Notes: generated from the sequence alone by a model not told the origin. A stretch of DNA of 64,000 nt from JANQRA01 sp035550735 (GCA_035550735.1 DASZOM010000042.1:18465-82464), one strand, 5' to 3'; shown: positions 24,121 to 32,787, counted from the stretch's first letter. A program made the numbers and translations.

Positions 24121-27100
24121 ATGTCAACCCGAGGTGAGAAGACCGCCTTCAGGCCTCTTCCCGGCCAGCCCGACCACGATGCCCTGGAGAGGGAGATTCT
24201 CGGCTGGTGGGAGGAACGCGCCATCTTCGCCAAGCTGCGGGAGAAGAACGCGGGCGCCGAGCCCTTCAGCTTCATCGACGGCCCGGTGACCGCCAACAAG
24301 ACACTCGGCGTCCACACCGCCTGGGGGCGAACCCTCAAAGACGTCATCCAGCGCTACAAGGCTGCCCGGGGCTTCGACCTGCGCTACCAGAACGGCTGGG
24401 ATTGCCAGGGTCTGTGGATCGAGGTCGGGGTGGAACAGGAGCTCGGGCTCAACTCGAAGAAGGAGATCGAGGAGTTCGGCCTCGAGGAGTTCGCCCATCG
24501 CTGTCGCGCCAAGGTGGCGTGGTCGGTCGAGGAGCTGCGCCGGGGCTCGAAACGTCTCGGCATGTGGATGGACTGGGAGAACGACTATCTCACGTTCTCC
24601 GACAACAACATCGAGTACATCTGGAGGTTCTTGAAGACCCTCCACGAGCGGGGCTGGCTCTTCAAGGGGCACCGCTCCACGGAATGGTGTCCCCGCTGTG
24701 GCACCTCCATCTCCCAACACGAGATCACCGGGCAATCGGGCGTCTATCAGGAGAAGGCCGACCCCTCGCTCTACGTCCGCTTCCCCCTGGTCGACCGGCC
24801 CGGAGAGGGACTGGTCATCTGGACCACCACTCCTTGGACACTGCCTGCCAACGTCTCCGCTGCGGTGCACCCGGACCGGGAGTACGGGAAGCTGGCCTCG
24901 GGCGACTGGGTGGCGGTCGAGCGATATCCCGACGAGGCCTTCGCCGAGACCAAGACGGGCTCCGACCTGGTGGGTTGGCGATATCAGGCGCCGTTCGAGG
25001 ACCTCGAGGCAGGTGCCGGCATCGAGCATCGCGTCATCCCCTGGGACGAGGTGACGATGGACCAGGGGACCGGTGTGGTCCACATCGCCCCGGGCGCCGG
25101 CTCGGAGGACTTCGAGCTCGCCGGGATCCATGGCCTCCCGGTGCTCACTCCCGTCGACGGGGCGGGGCGCTTCTACCCCGAATACGGATGGCTCGCCGGC
25201 ATGAGCACGACCGAGTCCCGTCAACCCATCGTCGACGCCCTCGCGGACAAGGGTGTGCTGGTGGAAGCGGGCGAGTACGTCCACTCCTACCCGCATTGCT
25301 GGCGATGTGACACCCCGCTCATCTTCAGGGTTGCAGACGACTGGTACATCTCTGTGGCCGACATCCGTCAGCCACTCAAGGAAGCCAACGCCTCCGTCGC
25401 CTGGACCCCTGCGTACATGGGCAAGCTCATGGACGACTGGCTCAACAACATGGGCGATTGGAACATCTCCCGCCGGCGTTACTACGGGCTGCCCCTGCCC
25501 TTCTACCCGTGTGAGTGCGGTCACCTCAATGTGATCGGGTCGAAGACCGAGCTCGGGGAGCGAGCGGTCGAGGGCATGGACCAGCTCGAGGAGCTGCGCC
25601 GCCCCTGGATCGATCGGGTCCCGATCCGGTGTGAGTCCTGCGGGGAGGTGGTGCGACGTGTCGAGGAGGTCGGGGATGTCTGGCTCGACGCCGGCATCGT
25701 GCCCTTCTCCACCCTGGGTTGGCAGAGCCCGGAGTGGGTCCCGGGTGGCAATGCCACCGGGGCAGCCCGGGAGCTGACCAAGGCAGACCTCCCGGATCAC
25801 GACTACTGGAAGAAGTGGTTCCCGGCCGACTGGGTCTCGGAGATGCGCGAGCAGGTGAGGCTCTGGTTCTACTCACAGCTCTTCATGTCTGTGGCCCTGG
25901 TGGGCGAGTCGCCGTTCCGGTCGGTCCTCGGCTACGAGAAGATGCTCGCCGAGGACGGTCGGGAGATGCACGGCTCGTGGGGCAACCTGATCGGCGCCGA
26001 GGAGGCCTTCGAGAAGATGGGGGCCGACGTGATGCGGTGGATGTATTGCGCCCATCCGCCGGACCGCAACCTCCTCTTCGGCTATCAGGGCGCCTACGAG
26101 GTGCGTCGCCGTCTGCTCACGCTGTGGAACTCGGCGCGTTTTCTCATCGACTACGGGAACATCGAAGCCTTCGTCCCCACCTATGGCGACCTCGACGGTG
26201 GCCCTGAAGACGTCGATCTCAGCACCAACGATCGCTGGCTCCTCTCTCGGGCGGGCCAGGCCATCGCCGAGGCCCAGGCGAGTTTGGACGGTTTCCGCAC
26301 CGACGAGCTCATCACCGCGTTCGAGAGCTACCTCGACGACCTCTCCAACTGGTACATCAGACGAAGCCGTCGCCGCTTCTACGACTTCGACGAGGCGGCC
26401 TTTCGGACACTCTGGGTGGGTGTGGTGACGGCGGTGCGGATCGTCGCCCCGGTGATGCCCTTCCTCACCGAGCATCTCTGGTCGAATCTGGTCGCCGGGC
26501 CCTGCCCGGACGCCCCCGAGTCGGTTCACCTCGCCGGCTGGCCGGAGTCGCTCGGTGAGATCGACGGGGATCTCCTCGCCGAGGTCGCCGCCGTGCGTCG
26601 TGTGGTCGAGACCGGGCGCCGCGCCCGTATGGAGGCCAGCATCAAGCTGCGTCAGCCCCTGCGCCGGGCAGTGGTGCGGGGCGCCGCCGCCGCGATGGGC
26701 CACGCCGACGAGATCCTCGACGAGCTCAGGGTCAAGGAGATCAGCTTCGACGCGGACACCGAGCTCGAGGTGACGGTCAAGCCGAACTTCCCCGTCGCTG
26801 GGCCGCGTCTCGGCCCTCGCATCAAGGAGGTGGCCGCCGCCCTGGCTGCCCACGACTACGAGGACCTGCCCGACGGTGGAGTCGGTGCCGCAGGCGTCAC
26901 ACTGGGACCGGACGAGGTGATTCGCACGGAGAAGGTGGTCCTGGAGGGCTGGGTGGTCGCCCACGACGGCGGTGTCAGCGTCGCCATCGACCCCACCCTC
27001 GACCACGAGCTGATCCTCGAGGGCAGGGCTCTCGAGCTGATCCGCGCCCTCAACGAGGAGCGCAAGCAGGCCGGGCTCGAGCTCACCGACCGGGTCCTCC

Positions 27101-27258
27101 TCAGTGTCCCCGTCGAGCACGCCGACGTGGTCGAGGCTCACAAGGACTGGATCGCCGCGGAGGTGCTGGCCACGGCGATCGTGGTCGAGTCTGGTCTGGA
27201 GCACCCCGTTCTCACCCTGGACACCGCATACGCCTACGACGCCGGCCGTCAGGCCTGA
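24121..27258 (+). CDS. ileS: isoleucyl-tRNA synthetase-type class I synthetase with non-canonical motifs
   Basis: A 1045-aa class I synthetase of the IleS/ValS/LeuS group. The CP1 editing signature WTTTPWTLPAN and zinc-binding Cys clusters (CPRCG, CECGH, CESCG) are present. The anticodon-binding domain starts near STNDRWLLSRAGQAIAEAQ, and the C-terminal extension is of the eukaryote-like IleS2 type. Both ATP-binding signatures differ from normal: HIGH is replaced by GVHT (residues 63-66) and KMSKS by EMHGS (615-619). IleS2 enzymes with a GxHH variant are known, but here the last His is Thr. It may be the sole IleRS of a divergent lineage or a second copy. Confidence 0.8.
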   Translation: MSTRGEKTAFRPLPGQPDHDALEREILGWWEERAIFAKLREKNAGAEPFSFIDGPVTANKTLGVHTAWGRTLKDVIQRYKAARGFDLRYQNGWDCQGLWIEVGVEQELGLNSKKEIEEFGLEEFAHRCRAKVAWSVEELRRGSKRLGMWMDWENDYLTFSDNNIEYIWRFLKTLHERGWLFKGHRSTEWCPRCGTSISQHEITGQSGVYQEKADPSLYVRFPLVDRPGEGLVIWTTTPWTLPANVSAAVHPDREYGKLASGDWVAVERYPDEAFAETKTGSDLVGWRYQAPFEDLEAGAGIEHRVIPWDEVTMDQGTGVVHIAPGAGSEDFELAGIHGLPVLTPVDGAGRFYPEYGWLAGMSTTESRQPIVDALADKGVLVEAGEYVHSYPHCWRCDTPLIFRVADDWYISVADIRQPLKEANASVAWTPAYMGKLMDDWLNNMGDWNISRRRYYGLPLPFYPCECGHLNVIGSKTELGERAVEGMDQLEELRRPWIDRVPIRCESCGEVVRRVEEVGDVWLDAGIVPFSTLGWQSPEWVPGGNATGAARELTKADLPDHDYWKKWFPADWVSEMREQVRLWFYSQLFMSVALVGESPFRSVLGYEKMLAEDGREMHGSWGNLIGAEEAFEKMGADVMRWMYCAHPPDRNLLFGYQGAYEVRRRLLTLWNSARFLIDYGNIEAFVPTYGDLDGGPEDVDLSTNDRWLLSRAGQAIAEAQASLDGFRTDELITAFESYLDDLSNWYIRRSRRRFYDFDEAAFRTLWVGVVTAVRIVAPVMPFLTEHLWSNLVAGPCPDAPESVHLAGWPESLGEIDGDLLAEVAAVRRVVETGRRARMEASIKLRQPLRRAVVRGAAAAMGHADEILDELRVKEISFDADTELEVTVKPNFPVAGPRLGPRIKEVAAALAAHDYEDLPDGGVGAAGVTLGPDEVIRTEKVVLEGWVVAHDGGVSVAIDPTLDHELILEGRALELIRALNEERKQAGLELTDRVLLSVPVEHADVVEAHKDWIAAEVLATAIVVESGLEHPVLTLDTAYAYDAGRQA

Positions 27259-27311
27259 ACTAGCGCCGATAATCGCGGCTTGGTAACAGGCCGTCGTGCC
27301 AAGCTCTGACC

Positions 27312-27860
27312 ATGTCCGACGCCTCTCCTCCGTCCGCCGTCGTCCTGGTCGAGGGTGAGAGCGACCGACAGGCGGTCTTGGCGCTCGCCGAGCGGTCGGG
27401 TCGCTCGCTCGATGACGAAGGTGTATTGGTCGTGGCCATGGGTGGCATCACCAATCTCGCCAAGCATCTCGCCTGGCATCGTGATTCCACGCTCCTCGGC
27501 CTGTACGACTCGGGTGAGGAGGGGGTCGTGGCTTCCTCCCTGGCACTTGCGATACCGGGTCGCCTACCGGATCGAGCCGATTTGGAGCGGCTCGGCTTCT
27601 TCGTCTGTGTCGAGGACCTGGAGGACGAGCTGATCCGGGCGGTGGGCGCCGAGCGCCTGGTCGCGATCATCGGGGAGCAGGGTGAGATGGGGAGGTTTCG
27701 CCGGATGCAGCGTCAGCCGGCGCAACGGGACCGGTCCCTGCACGCCCATCTCAGGGTCTTCCTGGGCAACCGAAAGGTTCGCTACGGGCGTCTCTTGGTG
27801 GAGAGCCTCGACCTCGATCGGGCTCCTCCACCCCTCGAGGCACTGCTCTCCCGGCTCTGA
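27312..27860 (+). CDS. TOPRIM domain protein (OLD-type TOPRIM only)
   Basis: A 182-aa protein that looks like a TOPRIM fold without an ATPase domain. The glutamate motif is VVLVEGESDRQAV (residues 10-22), then VVAMGGITNLAKHL and the aspartate motif LGLYDSGEE. OLD-family nucleases carry this domain after an ABC ATPase; here it stands alone. It may be a metal-dependent nuclease or nucleotidyl hydrolase; the substrate is unknown. Its stop codon abuts the divIVA stop directly on the other strand. Confidence 0.75.
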   Translation: MSDASPPSAVVLVEGESDRQAVLALAERSGRSLDDEGVLVVAMGGITNLAKHLAWHRDSTLLGLYDSGEEGVVASSLALAIPGRLPDRADLERLGFFVCVEDLEDELIRAVGAERLVAIIGEQGEMGRFRRMQRQPAQRDRSLHAHLRVFLGNRKVRYGRLLVESLDLDRAPPPLEALLSRL

Positions 27861-28694
27861 CTAGTCGTCCTCGTCGCTGTCGTCGCTGTCGTCGCCGTCG
27901 TCGCCGTCGTCCCCATCACTGTCTTGACCTCCGTCACGAGAGCCGAACTGGAGGTCGTTGGCGACGCCGGTCAGGATCTCGTCGAGGTGATCCCGGGCCT
28001 CCTCGGTCTCCCCGTCTCCCTCGTCGGCCTCTCCCTCATCCTCCGACCCGGCTTCGTCCTCGACGCCCTCGTCGTCTTCGAGATCGAGAGGCTCGTCGGT
28101 CATGTGGTCGGCGATGGCTACCACCTCACCGCCCTCGTCATCGCCGTTGCCGGCGTCGGCACCGTCGCCGTGACCGTCGTTGATCACGGCATCCATCTGG
28201 TCGAGCTTGTCCGAGACCTCGCCGGCGAGCACGGAGAGCTCGGAGCGGATCGAGTTGACCCGGGCGGCCAGGGCGGCGATCTCGGCTTCGGTCTCCGCCC
28301 GCTTCGCCTCCTTCTCCGCCTCGAGGGTGTCGGCCTCGCCCCTCGCCTCGGAAACGATGTGCTCCGCCCGGCTCTGAGCGTCGGCAAGGAGCTGGTCGGC
28401 GGCGGTCTGGGCGGCGAGCAGGGCACGGCCGATCGCGCTCTCGTCGATGGCGGCCGGAGGCGTCGCCGTCACCGGCTTCTCCGGCTCGGCAACGGGCTCG
28501 GGTGCGGCCTCCGGTGCCGGAGCGGTGACCGGTGCGGCTGCCGGCGGGCGGCCCTGTTGCGCAGCCTCGAGCTGGTCGCTCAGCTCACGGATAGTGGCGA
28601 CGATCTCGTCGAGGAAGTCATCCACCTCGTCGAGGTCGTAGCCGCGAAGGGCGGTGGAGAATGTCTTCTGTTCAACTTCCGCTGCGGTCAGCAT
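27861..28694 (-). CDS. divIVA: DivIVA-domain protein with long acidic tail
   Basis: A cell-pole/septum coiled-coil protein that recruits wall-growth machinery. The 277-aa protein begins with the DivIVA membrane-binding motif (KTFSTALRGYDLDEVDDFLDEIV). A Pro/Ala linker, a coiled coil (residues 85-170) and about 100 residues dominated by Asp, Glu and Gly follow. The tail ends in a DD(G/S) triplet repeat. AGAGGT precedes the ATG. It is the last gene of the ftsZ-pgeF-yggS-sepF-yggT-divIVA unit, the usual actinobacterial arrangement. The acidic tail is not typical of Wag31. Confidence 0.88.
   Translation of the reverse strand: MLTAAEVEQKTFSTALRGYDLDEVDDFLDEIVATIRELSDQLEAAQQGRPPAAAPVTAPAPEAAPEPVAEPEKPVTATPPAAIDESAIGRALLAAQTAADQLLADAQSRAEHIVSEARGEADTLEAEKEAKRAETEAEIAALAARVNSIRSELSVLAGEVSDKLDQMDAVINDGHGDGADAGNGDDEGGEVVAIADHMTDEPLDLEDDEGVEDEAGSEDEGEADEGDGETEEARDHLDEILTGVANDLQFGSRDGGQDSDGDDGDDGDDSDDSDEDD
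27864..27917. repeat. 9-bp coding tandem repeat in divIVA tail
   Basis: Imperfect copies of GTCGTCGCT/GTCGTCGCC run for about 50 bp and encode alternating DD-Gly/Ser triplets on the minus strand. Such tracts can change length by slippage in whole codons. Confidence 0.6.
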
Positions 28695-28752
28695 TTGTGC
28701 ACCTCTCGAGTTCGGCAGGCAGGATAAGAAGGCTGGGGGGCGGCGACAAGGA

Positions 28753-29007
28753 TCAGCGGATCAACGCCATGAGGATCTGTATGGCGATGAGCAGGATGAT
28801 CGGGGACAGGTCCAGTGCGCCTCCCCCGATCCTGATCGGTGGGACCACCCGGCGGATGGGGAGGATGACCGGGTAGATGATCCGGTCGAGAAAGGTCTGC
28901 AGCCTCCCAAGCGGATGTGTCGAGGACACCCTGATCCAGGAGAGGATCACCCAGGCGAAGACTGCATAGAAGTAGATGGTGAGCAGCCCAATGAGGAGGT
29001 CGCGCAC
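28753..29007 (-). CDS. yggT: YggT family membrane protein
   Basis: An 84-aa integral membrane protein with two hydrophobic helices. It has the family pattern FYAVFAWVILSWIRVSSTHPLG, then RIIYPVILPIRRVVPP. It is found next to sepF in many Gram-positive bacteria and is linked to division or osmotic tolerance without a defined mechanism. The start GTG is 2 nt after the sepF stop. Confidence 0.9.
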   Translation of the reverse strand: MRDLLIGLLTIYFYAVFAWVILSWIRVSSTHPLGRLQTFLDRIIYPVILPIRRVVPPIRIGGGALDLSPIILLIAIQILMALIR

Positions 29008-29009
29008 CG

Positions 29010-29570
29010 TCAGTCGACGTCGTCGAGCTCGTAGGCGCCGAGCGAGGACAGCCGACGCTTCTCGTCCCGGCTCAGCGTGACCCGTGGGGGAAGGACGAGC
29101 ACCAACCCGTCACCCACCCGGCGCATCGAGCCGTCGAGGGCATAGATCAGACCGGAGGAGAAGTCGACGACCCGTCTCACCAGATCGGGGTCGGCCTGAC
29201 GCATGTCGAGGACGACAGGCACCCGATCACGGACCCGGTCGGCCAGCATCCTCGCATCGGAGAACTCCTCGACCACCAGGATGTCGGACTGGATCTCGAC
29301 CGGCCGGACGATGGGGCTCGCCGGCGGCTCGACCCGACGCCCCGGTTCGGCCCGCATCGGCGGCTCAACCCGCCTCTGGGGACGGTTGGCCGCCCGCGCC
29401 GTCGGCGGCGGCTCCACCCGACGTCCCTCGGCGATCGGCTCGACACCACGCGTGGAGCCCACCGATTCCTGGTGGTTGGAGGCATTGGCCAGGTCTGCGG
29501 CCTCGGCCTCGATCTGGTCCTCGTCGACCAGCCCCAGATAGACGAGAGCCTTCGAGAACAGTGAGGACAT
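29010..29570 (-). CDS. sepF: cell division protein SepF
   Basis: Membrane anchor and bundler of FtsZ, 186 aa. The N-terminal amphipathic helix (SSLFSKALVYLGL) binds the membrane. A linker of about 60 residues contains a repeated RRVEPP motif (four copies). The SepF core then follows: FSDARMLADRVRDRVPVVLDM and FSSGLIYALDGSMRRVGDG. The ATG follows directly on the yggS stop. In bacteria lacking ftsA, as this cluster does, SepF is the likely main FtsZ tether. Confidence 0.95.
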   Translation of the reverse strand: MSSLFSKALVYLGLVDEDQIEAEAADLANASNHQESVGSTRGVEPIAEGRRVEPPPTARAANRPQRRVEPPMRAEPGRRVEPPASPIVRPVEIQSDILVVEEFSDARMLADRVRDRVPVVLDMRQADPDLVRRVVDFSSGLIYALDGSMRRVGDGLVLVLPPRVTLSRDEKRRLSSLGAYELDDVD

Positions 29571-30236
29571 TCACTCTCCGGTTGATTTGCGGGGGCCAAA
29601 GATAGCCCGTCCCACGCGAATCAATGAGGAACCTTCCTCGATCGCCACTTCGAAGTCGTCGGTCATCCCCATCGAGAGCTCGGTCACCGTCGGGTGGGTC
29701 CCCCGGGCCCGATCACGCATCTGGCGGAGAAGCCGGAAGTGAGGCCGACTGTCCTCGGGGTCGGTCGGAATGGGAGGGATGGCCATTAGCCCGCGCACGT
29801 CGAGGCCGGTGGCGAACATCCAGGCAAGCTCCTCCTCGATCCTGTTCGGGTCGATGCCCGACTTCTGCGGCTCCCGGCCCACGTTGACCTGGGCCAGCAC
29901 CGGCGGCGCTTGTCCTTTTCCCTTCATCCAGGCCGAAGCCAGCGAGCGACGATCCATCGAGTGGAGGAGGACGGCAACACCGCGGACCAGACGCGCCTTG
30001 TTCGATTGCAGGGTGCCGACGTAGTGCCATTGGATGTCGTCGGGGAGCTGCGGCGCCTTCTCCGCGAGCTCCTGGGCCTTGTTCTCACCGAATACGCGGT
30101 GCCCCTGCTCATAGACGTCCATGATCTGGTCGACACTCATCGTCTTCGAGACCGCCACCACCGTGATCTCGTCTAGGTCTCGGCCGGTCCGGTCGGCGGC
30201 GGCGGCAACCCTCTCCATCACCGATGCGTAGCTCAT
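29571..30236 (-). CDS. yggS: YggS/PLPBP family pyridoxal-phosphate homeostasis protein
   Basis: Binds PLP and buffers vitamin B6 and amino-acid metabolism, 221 aa. PLP lysine is in VVAVSKT; the other signatures are GENKAQELAEKA, WHYVGTLQSNKAR and ELSMGMTDDFEVAIEEGSS. The ATG overlaps the pgeF stop as ATGA; a GTG three codons earlier is less likely. It is standard in actinobacterial ftsZ-downstream operons. Confidence 0.95.
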   Translation of the reverse strand: MSYASVMERVAAAADRTGRDLDEITVVAVSKTMSVDQIMDVYEQGHRVFGENKAQELAEKAPQLPDDIQWHYVGTLQSNKARLVRGVAVLLHSMDRRSLASAWMKGKGQAPPVLAQVNVGREPQKSGIDPNRIEEELAWMFATGLDVRGLMAIPPIPTDPEDSRPHFRLLRQMRDRARGTHPTVTELSMGMTDDFEVAIEEGSSLIRVGRAIFGPRKSTGE

Positions 30237-30856
30237 GGCAGCCACCCGATGGCGGCCAGCCGCTGCTTGGTTGCATCACGGCGGTGGCTGAACCAACCGG
30301 GGTCGTGGTACGTGCAGGCGCCAATCGACCAGGTGTCGATGGCGGGAATCTGACTGCTGATCGCACCGGGGAGATCCACCGACGTCGTCGACCAGGTCGT
30401 CTCGGAGCGATGGGCCTCGAAACGCCCGGCGACCTCCTCACCGACTTCGAAACAGCACGGCCCGATCCCGGGACCGACCGCCGCCCTGAGCGGGGCGTGA
30501 CCCGCCGCAGTCATCTCCCCGACCAGCTCTCCGACCACGCCTGCGTCTGTGCCCCTCCACCCGGCATGGGCAACTCCGACCGCCGAGTCGGCGTGGACGA
30601 CCACGGCGAAGCAATCGGCGGTGAACACGGTGACAGCGAGGTCTCGACTCGTGGTCCACAGGGCGTCCGCCTCCCCGGCTTCACCGGGCTCGTCGATCCT
30701 GACCACACCGGCACCGTGGACCTGACGGACCGTGGCCCATCGCCCCGGTGACCCGATGCGCCCGATCAGCACCTGCCGGGCTGTCGGGTCGTTTCGTATG
30801 TCGCCGTCCCCGCCCTCGCTGAAGGCCACCCCGTCCCAGCCCGGGGGTCGGATCAT
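30233..30856 (-). CDS. pgeF: PgeF/YfiH family multicopper-polyphenol-oxidoreductase-like protein
   Basis: The 207-aa protein belongs to a family of Zn-containing enzymes described as purine nucleoside phosphorylases and as peptidoglycan editing factor. The metal ligands are visible as QVHG, TADC and VAHAGWRG. The neighbourhood between ftsZ and yggS supports a wall-related role in this lineage. The start ATG overlaps the ftsZ stop and its own stop overlaps the yggS start, both as ATGA. Confidence 0.92.
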   Translation of the reverse strand: MIRPPGWDGVAFSEGGDGDIRNDPTARQVLIGRIGSPGRWATVRQVHGAGVVRIDEPGEAGEADALWTTSRDLAVTVFTADCFAVVVHADSAVGVAHAGWRGTDAGVVGELVGEMTAAGHAPLRAAVGPGIGPCCFEVGEEVAGRFEAHRSETTWSTTSVDLPGAISSQIPAIDTWSIGACTYHDPGWFSHRRDATKQRLAAIGWLP

Positions 30857-31902
30857 CCCTGGACGAAACTGGGGATGTCCAGCAGGTCCTCGTCGAGAGA
30901 GCTGGGGCGTCGTCCCGGCTCCTCGGTGGACCGTATCGACCGATTGGGGCGACGACGACCCTCGAAACCGGCTGCGATGACCGTGACCTTCATCTCCTGG
31001 CCGAGGTCGTCGTCGATGATGGCCCCGAAGATGATGTCAGCCTCGGCGTCGGCGTGGTCTGAGACGACCCGAGCTGCCTCCGTGGCCTCGTGCAATGTCA
31101 TCGAGTTGGGACCCGACACACTGAGGAGGACACCCTTGGCCCCGTCCATCGAGGACTCGAGCATCGGGGAGGCGATGGCACGCTCGGCCGCCTGCCGCGC
31201 CCGGTTCTCCCCGGTGGCCCGGCCGATCCCCATGACTGCGGAGCCGGCGTCGGCCATGATGGTGCGAACGTCGGCGAAGTCGACATTGATCAGACCCGGG
31301 GTGGTGATCAGATCGGTGATCCCGGTGACACCACTCATCAGGACCTCGTCGGCGAGCCGGAAGGTGTCGGCCATCGGCGCCGACGGGTCGCCCACATCGA
31401 GCAGACGATCGTTGGGGATGACGATGAGGGTGTCCACCGAGTCCTTCAGCGAGTCGATGCCCTGCTCCGCATGGACGGCACGTCGACGCCCTTCGAATCC
31501 GAAGGGACGGGTGACGACACCCACCGTGAGAGCACCCACGGACCGTGCCACCTCGGCCACGACCGGTGCGCCACCGGTTCCCGTGCCACCGCCCTCGCCG
31601 GCGGTGATGAAGACCATGTCCGAGCCCTTGAGCACCTCTTCGAGCTCGGCGCGGTGCTCCTCTGCCGCGGCCCGACCGATCTCGGGGTTGGCACCCGCGC
31701 CGAGACCGCGGGTCACCTCGCGACCGATGTCCAGCTTGACATCGGCGTCACTCATCAACAGTGCCTGGGCATCGGTGTTGAGGGCGATGAACTCGACGCC
31801 ACGCACCCCCTGTTCCACCATGCGATTCACGGCATTGACGCCACCACCGCCGATGCCGACCACCTTGATCACGGCCAGGTAGCCGCCACTGCCGTTAGCC
31901 AC
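30853..31902 (-). CDS. ftsZ: cell division protein FtsZ
   Basis: Tubulin-like GTPase forming the Z ring, 349 aa. GTP-binding signatures are VVGIGGGGVNAVNRM near the N-terminus and the tubulin loop GGGTGTGGAPVV. The conserved C-terminal peptide is DEDLLDIPSFVQG, the docking site for SepF or FtsW. I chose the GTG with GGAGG 6 nt upstream; an in-frame GTG eight codons earlier overlaps that ribosome-binding site and is unlikely. The gene has its own promoter region after ftsQ. Confidence 0.97.
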   Translation of the reverse strand: MANGSGGYLAVIKVVGIGGGGVNAVNRMVEQGVRGVEFIALNTDAQALLMSDADVKLDIGREVTRGLGAGANPEIGRAAAEEHRAELEEVLKGSDMVFITAGEGGGTGTGGAPVVAEVARSVGALTVGVVTRPFGFEGRRRAVHAEQGIDSLKDSVDTLIVIPNDRLLDVGDPSAPMADTFRLADEVLMSGVTGITDLITTPGLINVDFADVRTIMADAGSAVMGIGRATGENRARQAAERAIASPMLESSMDGAKGVLLSVSGPNSMTLHEATEAARVVSDHADAEADIIFGAIIDDDLGQEMKVTVIAAGFEGRRRPNRSIRSTEEPGRRPSSLDEDLLDIPSFVQG

Positions 31903-31934
31903 AGGAAACCTCCGTTCGGGGGACACGTATCAAA

Positions 31935-32008
31935 CGTTGAAGTAGAGGTTTAGCTTTGGGCATTGTCAAAGTAAACCCCCAATGTCTAAGCCTCAACTAG
32001 AGGTTCAA
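31935..32008. repeat. repeated element in the ftsZ promoter region
   Basis: On the minus strand TTGAACCTCTAGTTGAGG (31991-32008) and CTAAACCTCTACTTCAACG (31935-31953) share AACCTCTA-S-TT, about 56 bp apart. The first copy is itself an imperfect palindrome (CCTC-TAGTT-GAGG). The second overlaps the -10 of the putative ftsZ promoter. A regulator binding site is a reasonable guess. Confidence 0.45.
31941..31969 (-). promoter_or_regulatory. ftsZ: putative ftsZ promoter
   Basis: A perfect TTGACA -35 (31964-31969) and TCTACT (31941-31946) are separated by 17 nt. This puts the start point about 30-35 nt before the ftsZ GTG. The surrounding region is clearly more A+T-rich than the flanking genes. 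Confidence 0.6.
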
Positions 32009-32016
32009 GAAGGTTG

Positions 32017-32787
32017 CTACTGGTCATGTCCCGGGCTGTCATCGGTTGATCCCGGGGTCTGCACCGCCGGGTTGGTGGGTGCGATCAACACCACGGTCGA
32101 GCCGGCGAGAACGCCCTGTTCCAGCAGGGCAGTCAGGCTCAACGCCTTGTCCTCCATGTCTACGGGCCGGCCGAGACGGACCTGATGACCCGATACCGTT
32201 GCCCAGAGCTCGTCGTCCACCCGCGTGACGACGGTCCCCTCCTGCAGTTCGTCGGGCAGGGCAGCGACGAAGGCGATAGCTCCGAGCAGCTCCGGTGTCT
32301 CCGGGGCGAGCTCGTCGCTCACCTCGGGCAGGTCGACCCAACCCATCTCCGGTCCTGGCTCGTCGGCTGACGGCAATGCCACCCCGTCCATGGAGCGCCG
32401 GGTCCATCCACCGGCCGTCCGGGCCCAGGCCACCGGCACCCGTTCCACGACCTCGACGTTCACCGTGTCGGGCCACTCCCTCATCACCACGGCTTCGGCC
32501 ACCCAAGGATCGGCGAGCAAGGCGCGCTCCACGGCACCGGGGTTGACCATGATCATCGGGGTGCCCGCCATCACCCCGACGTCGACAAGGATCGAGTTCG
32601 TGGAGCTCGCCTCGACCCCCTTGGTGTTGACCAGGTCGACACTCAGCCATGGTGAGAAGAGAAGCCACACCAGCGAGCCCGCCACGAGCACGAACGCGAG
32701 GAACTTGAGAAGCCGGGTCACGTTTCGCTTGGCGTTGTCCTCGGCGACGGTCCTCCGCCGCTCCACCAGACGTGGGTCGATGCTCAT
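32017..32787 (-). CDS. ftsQ: cell division protein FtsQ
   Basis: Bitopic divisome protein linking early and late assembly, 256 aa. A short basic cytoplasmic tail and one membrane helix (LLKFLAFVLVAGSLVWLLF, about 26-45) are followed by a POTRA domain (VEASSTNSILVDVGVMAGTP) and the FtsQ beta domain. The tail is Pro/Ser-rich. The start overlaps the murB stop as ATGA. Confidence 0.9.
   Translation of the reverse strand: MSIDPRLVERRRTVAEDNAKRNVTRLLKFLAFVLVAGSLVWLLFSPWLSVDLVNTKGVEASSTNSILVDVGVMAGTPMIMVNPGAVERALLADPWVAEAVVMREWPDTVNVEVVERVPVAWARTAGGWTRRSMDGVALPSADEPGPEMGWVDLPEVSDELAPETPELLGAIAFVAALPDELQEGTVVTRVDDELWATVSGHQVRLGRPVDMEDKALSLTALLEQGVLAGSTVVLIAPTNPAVQTPGSTDDSPGHDQ

Noticed and set aside
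24124..25800. Minus-strand open frame antisense to ileS (about 560 codons)
   Set aside because: Shadow of a high-G+C coding region. There is no ribosome site or domain, and the sense-strand gene is certain.
27864..27917. Short repeats resembling a CRISPR or microsatellite array
   Set aside because: The 9-bp units are in frame and encode the acidic tail of DivIVA. There are no spacers and no cas genes.
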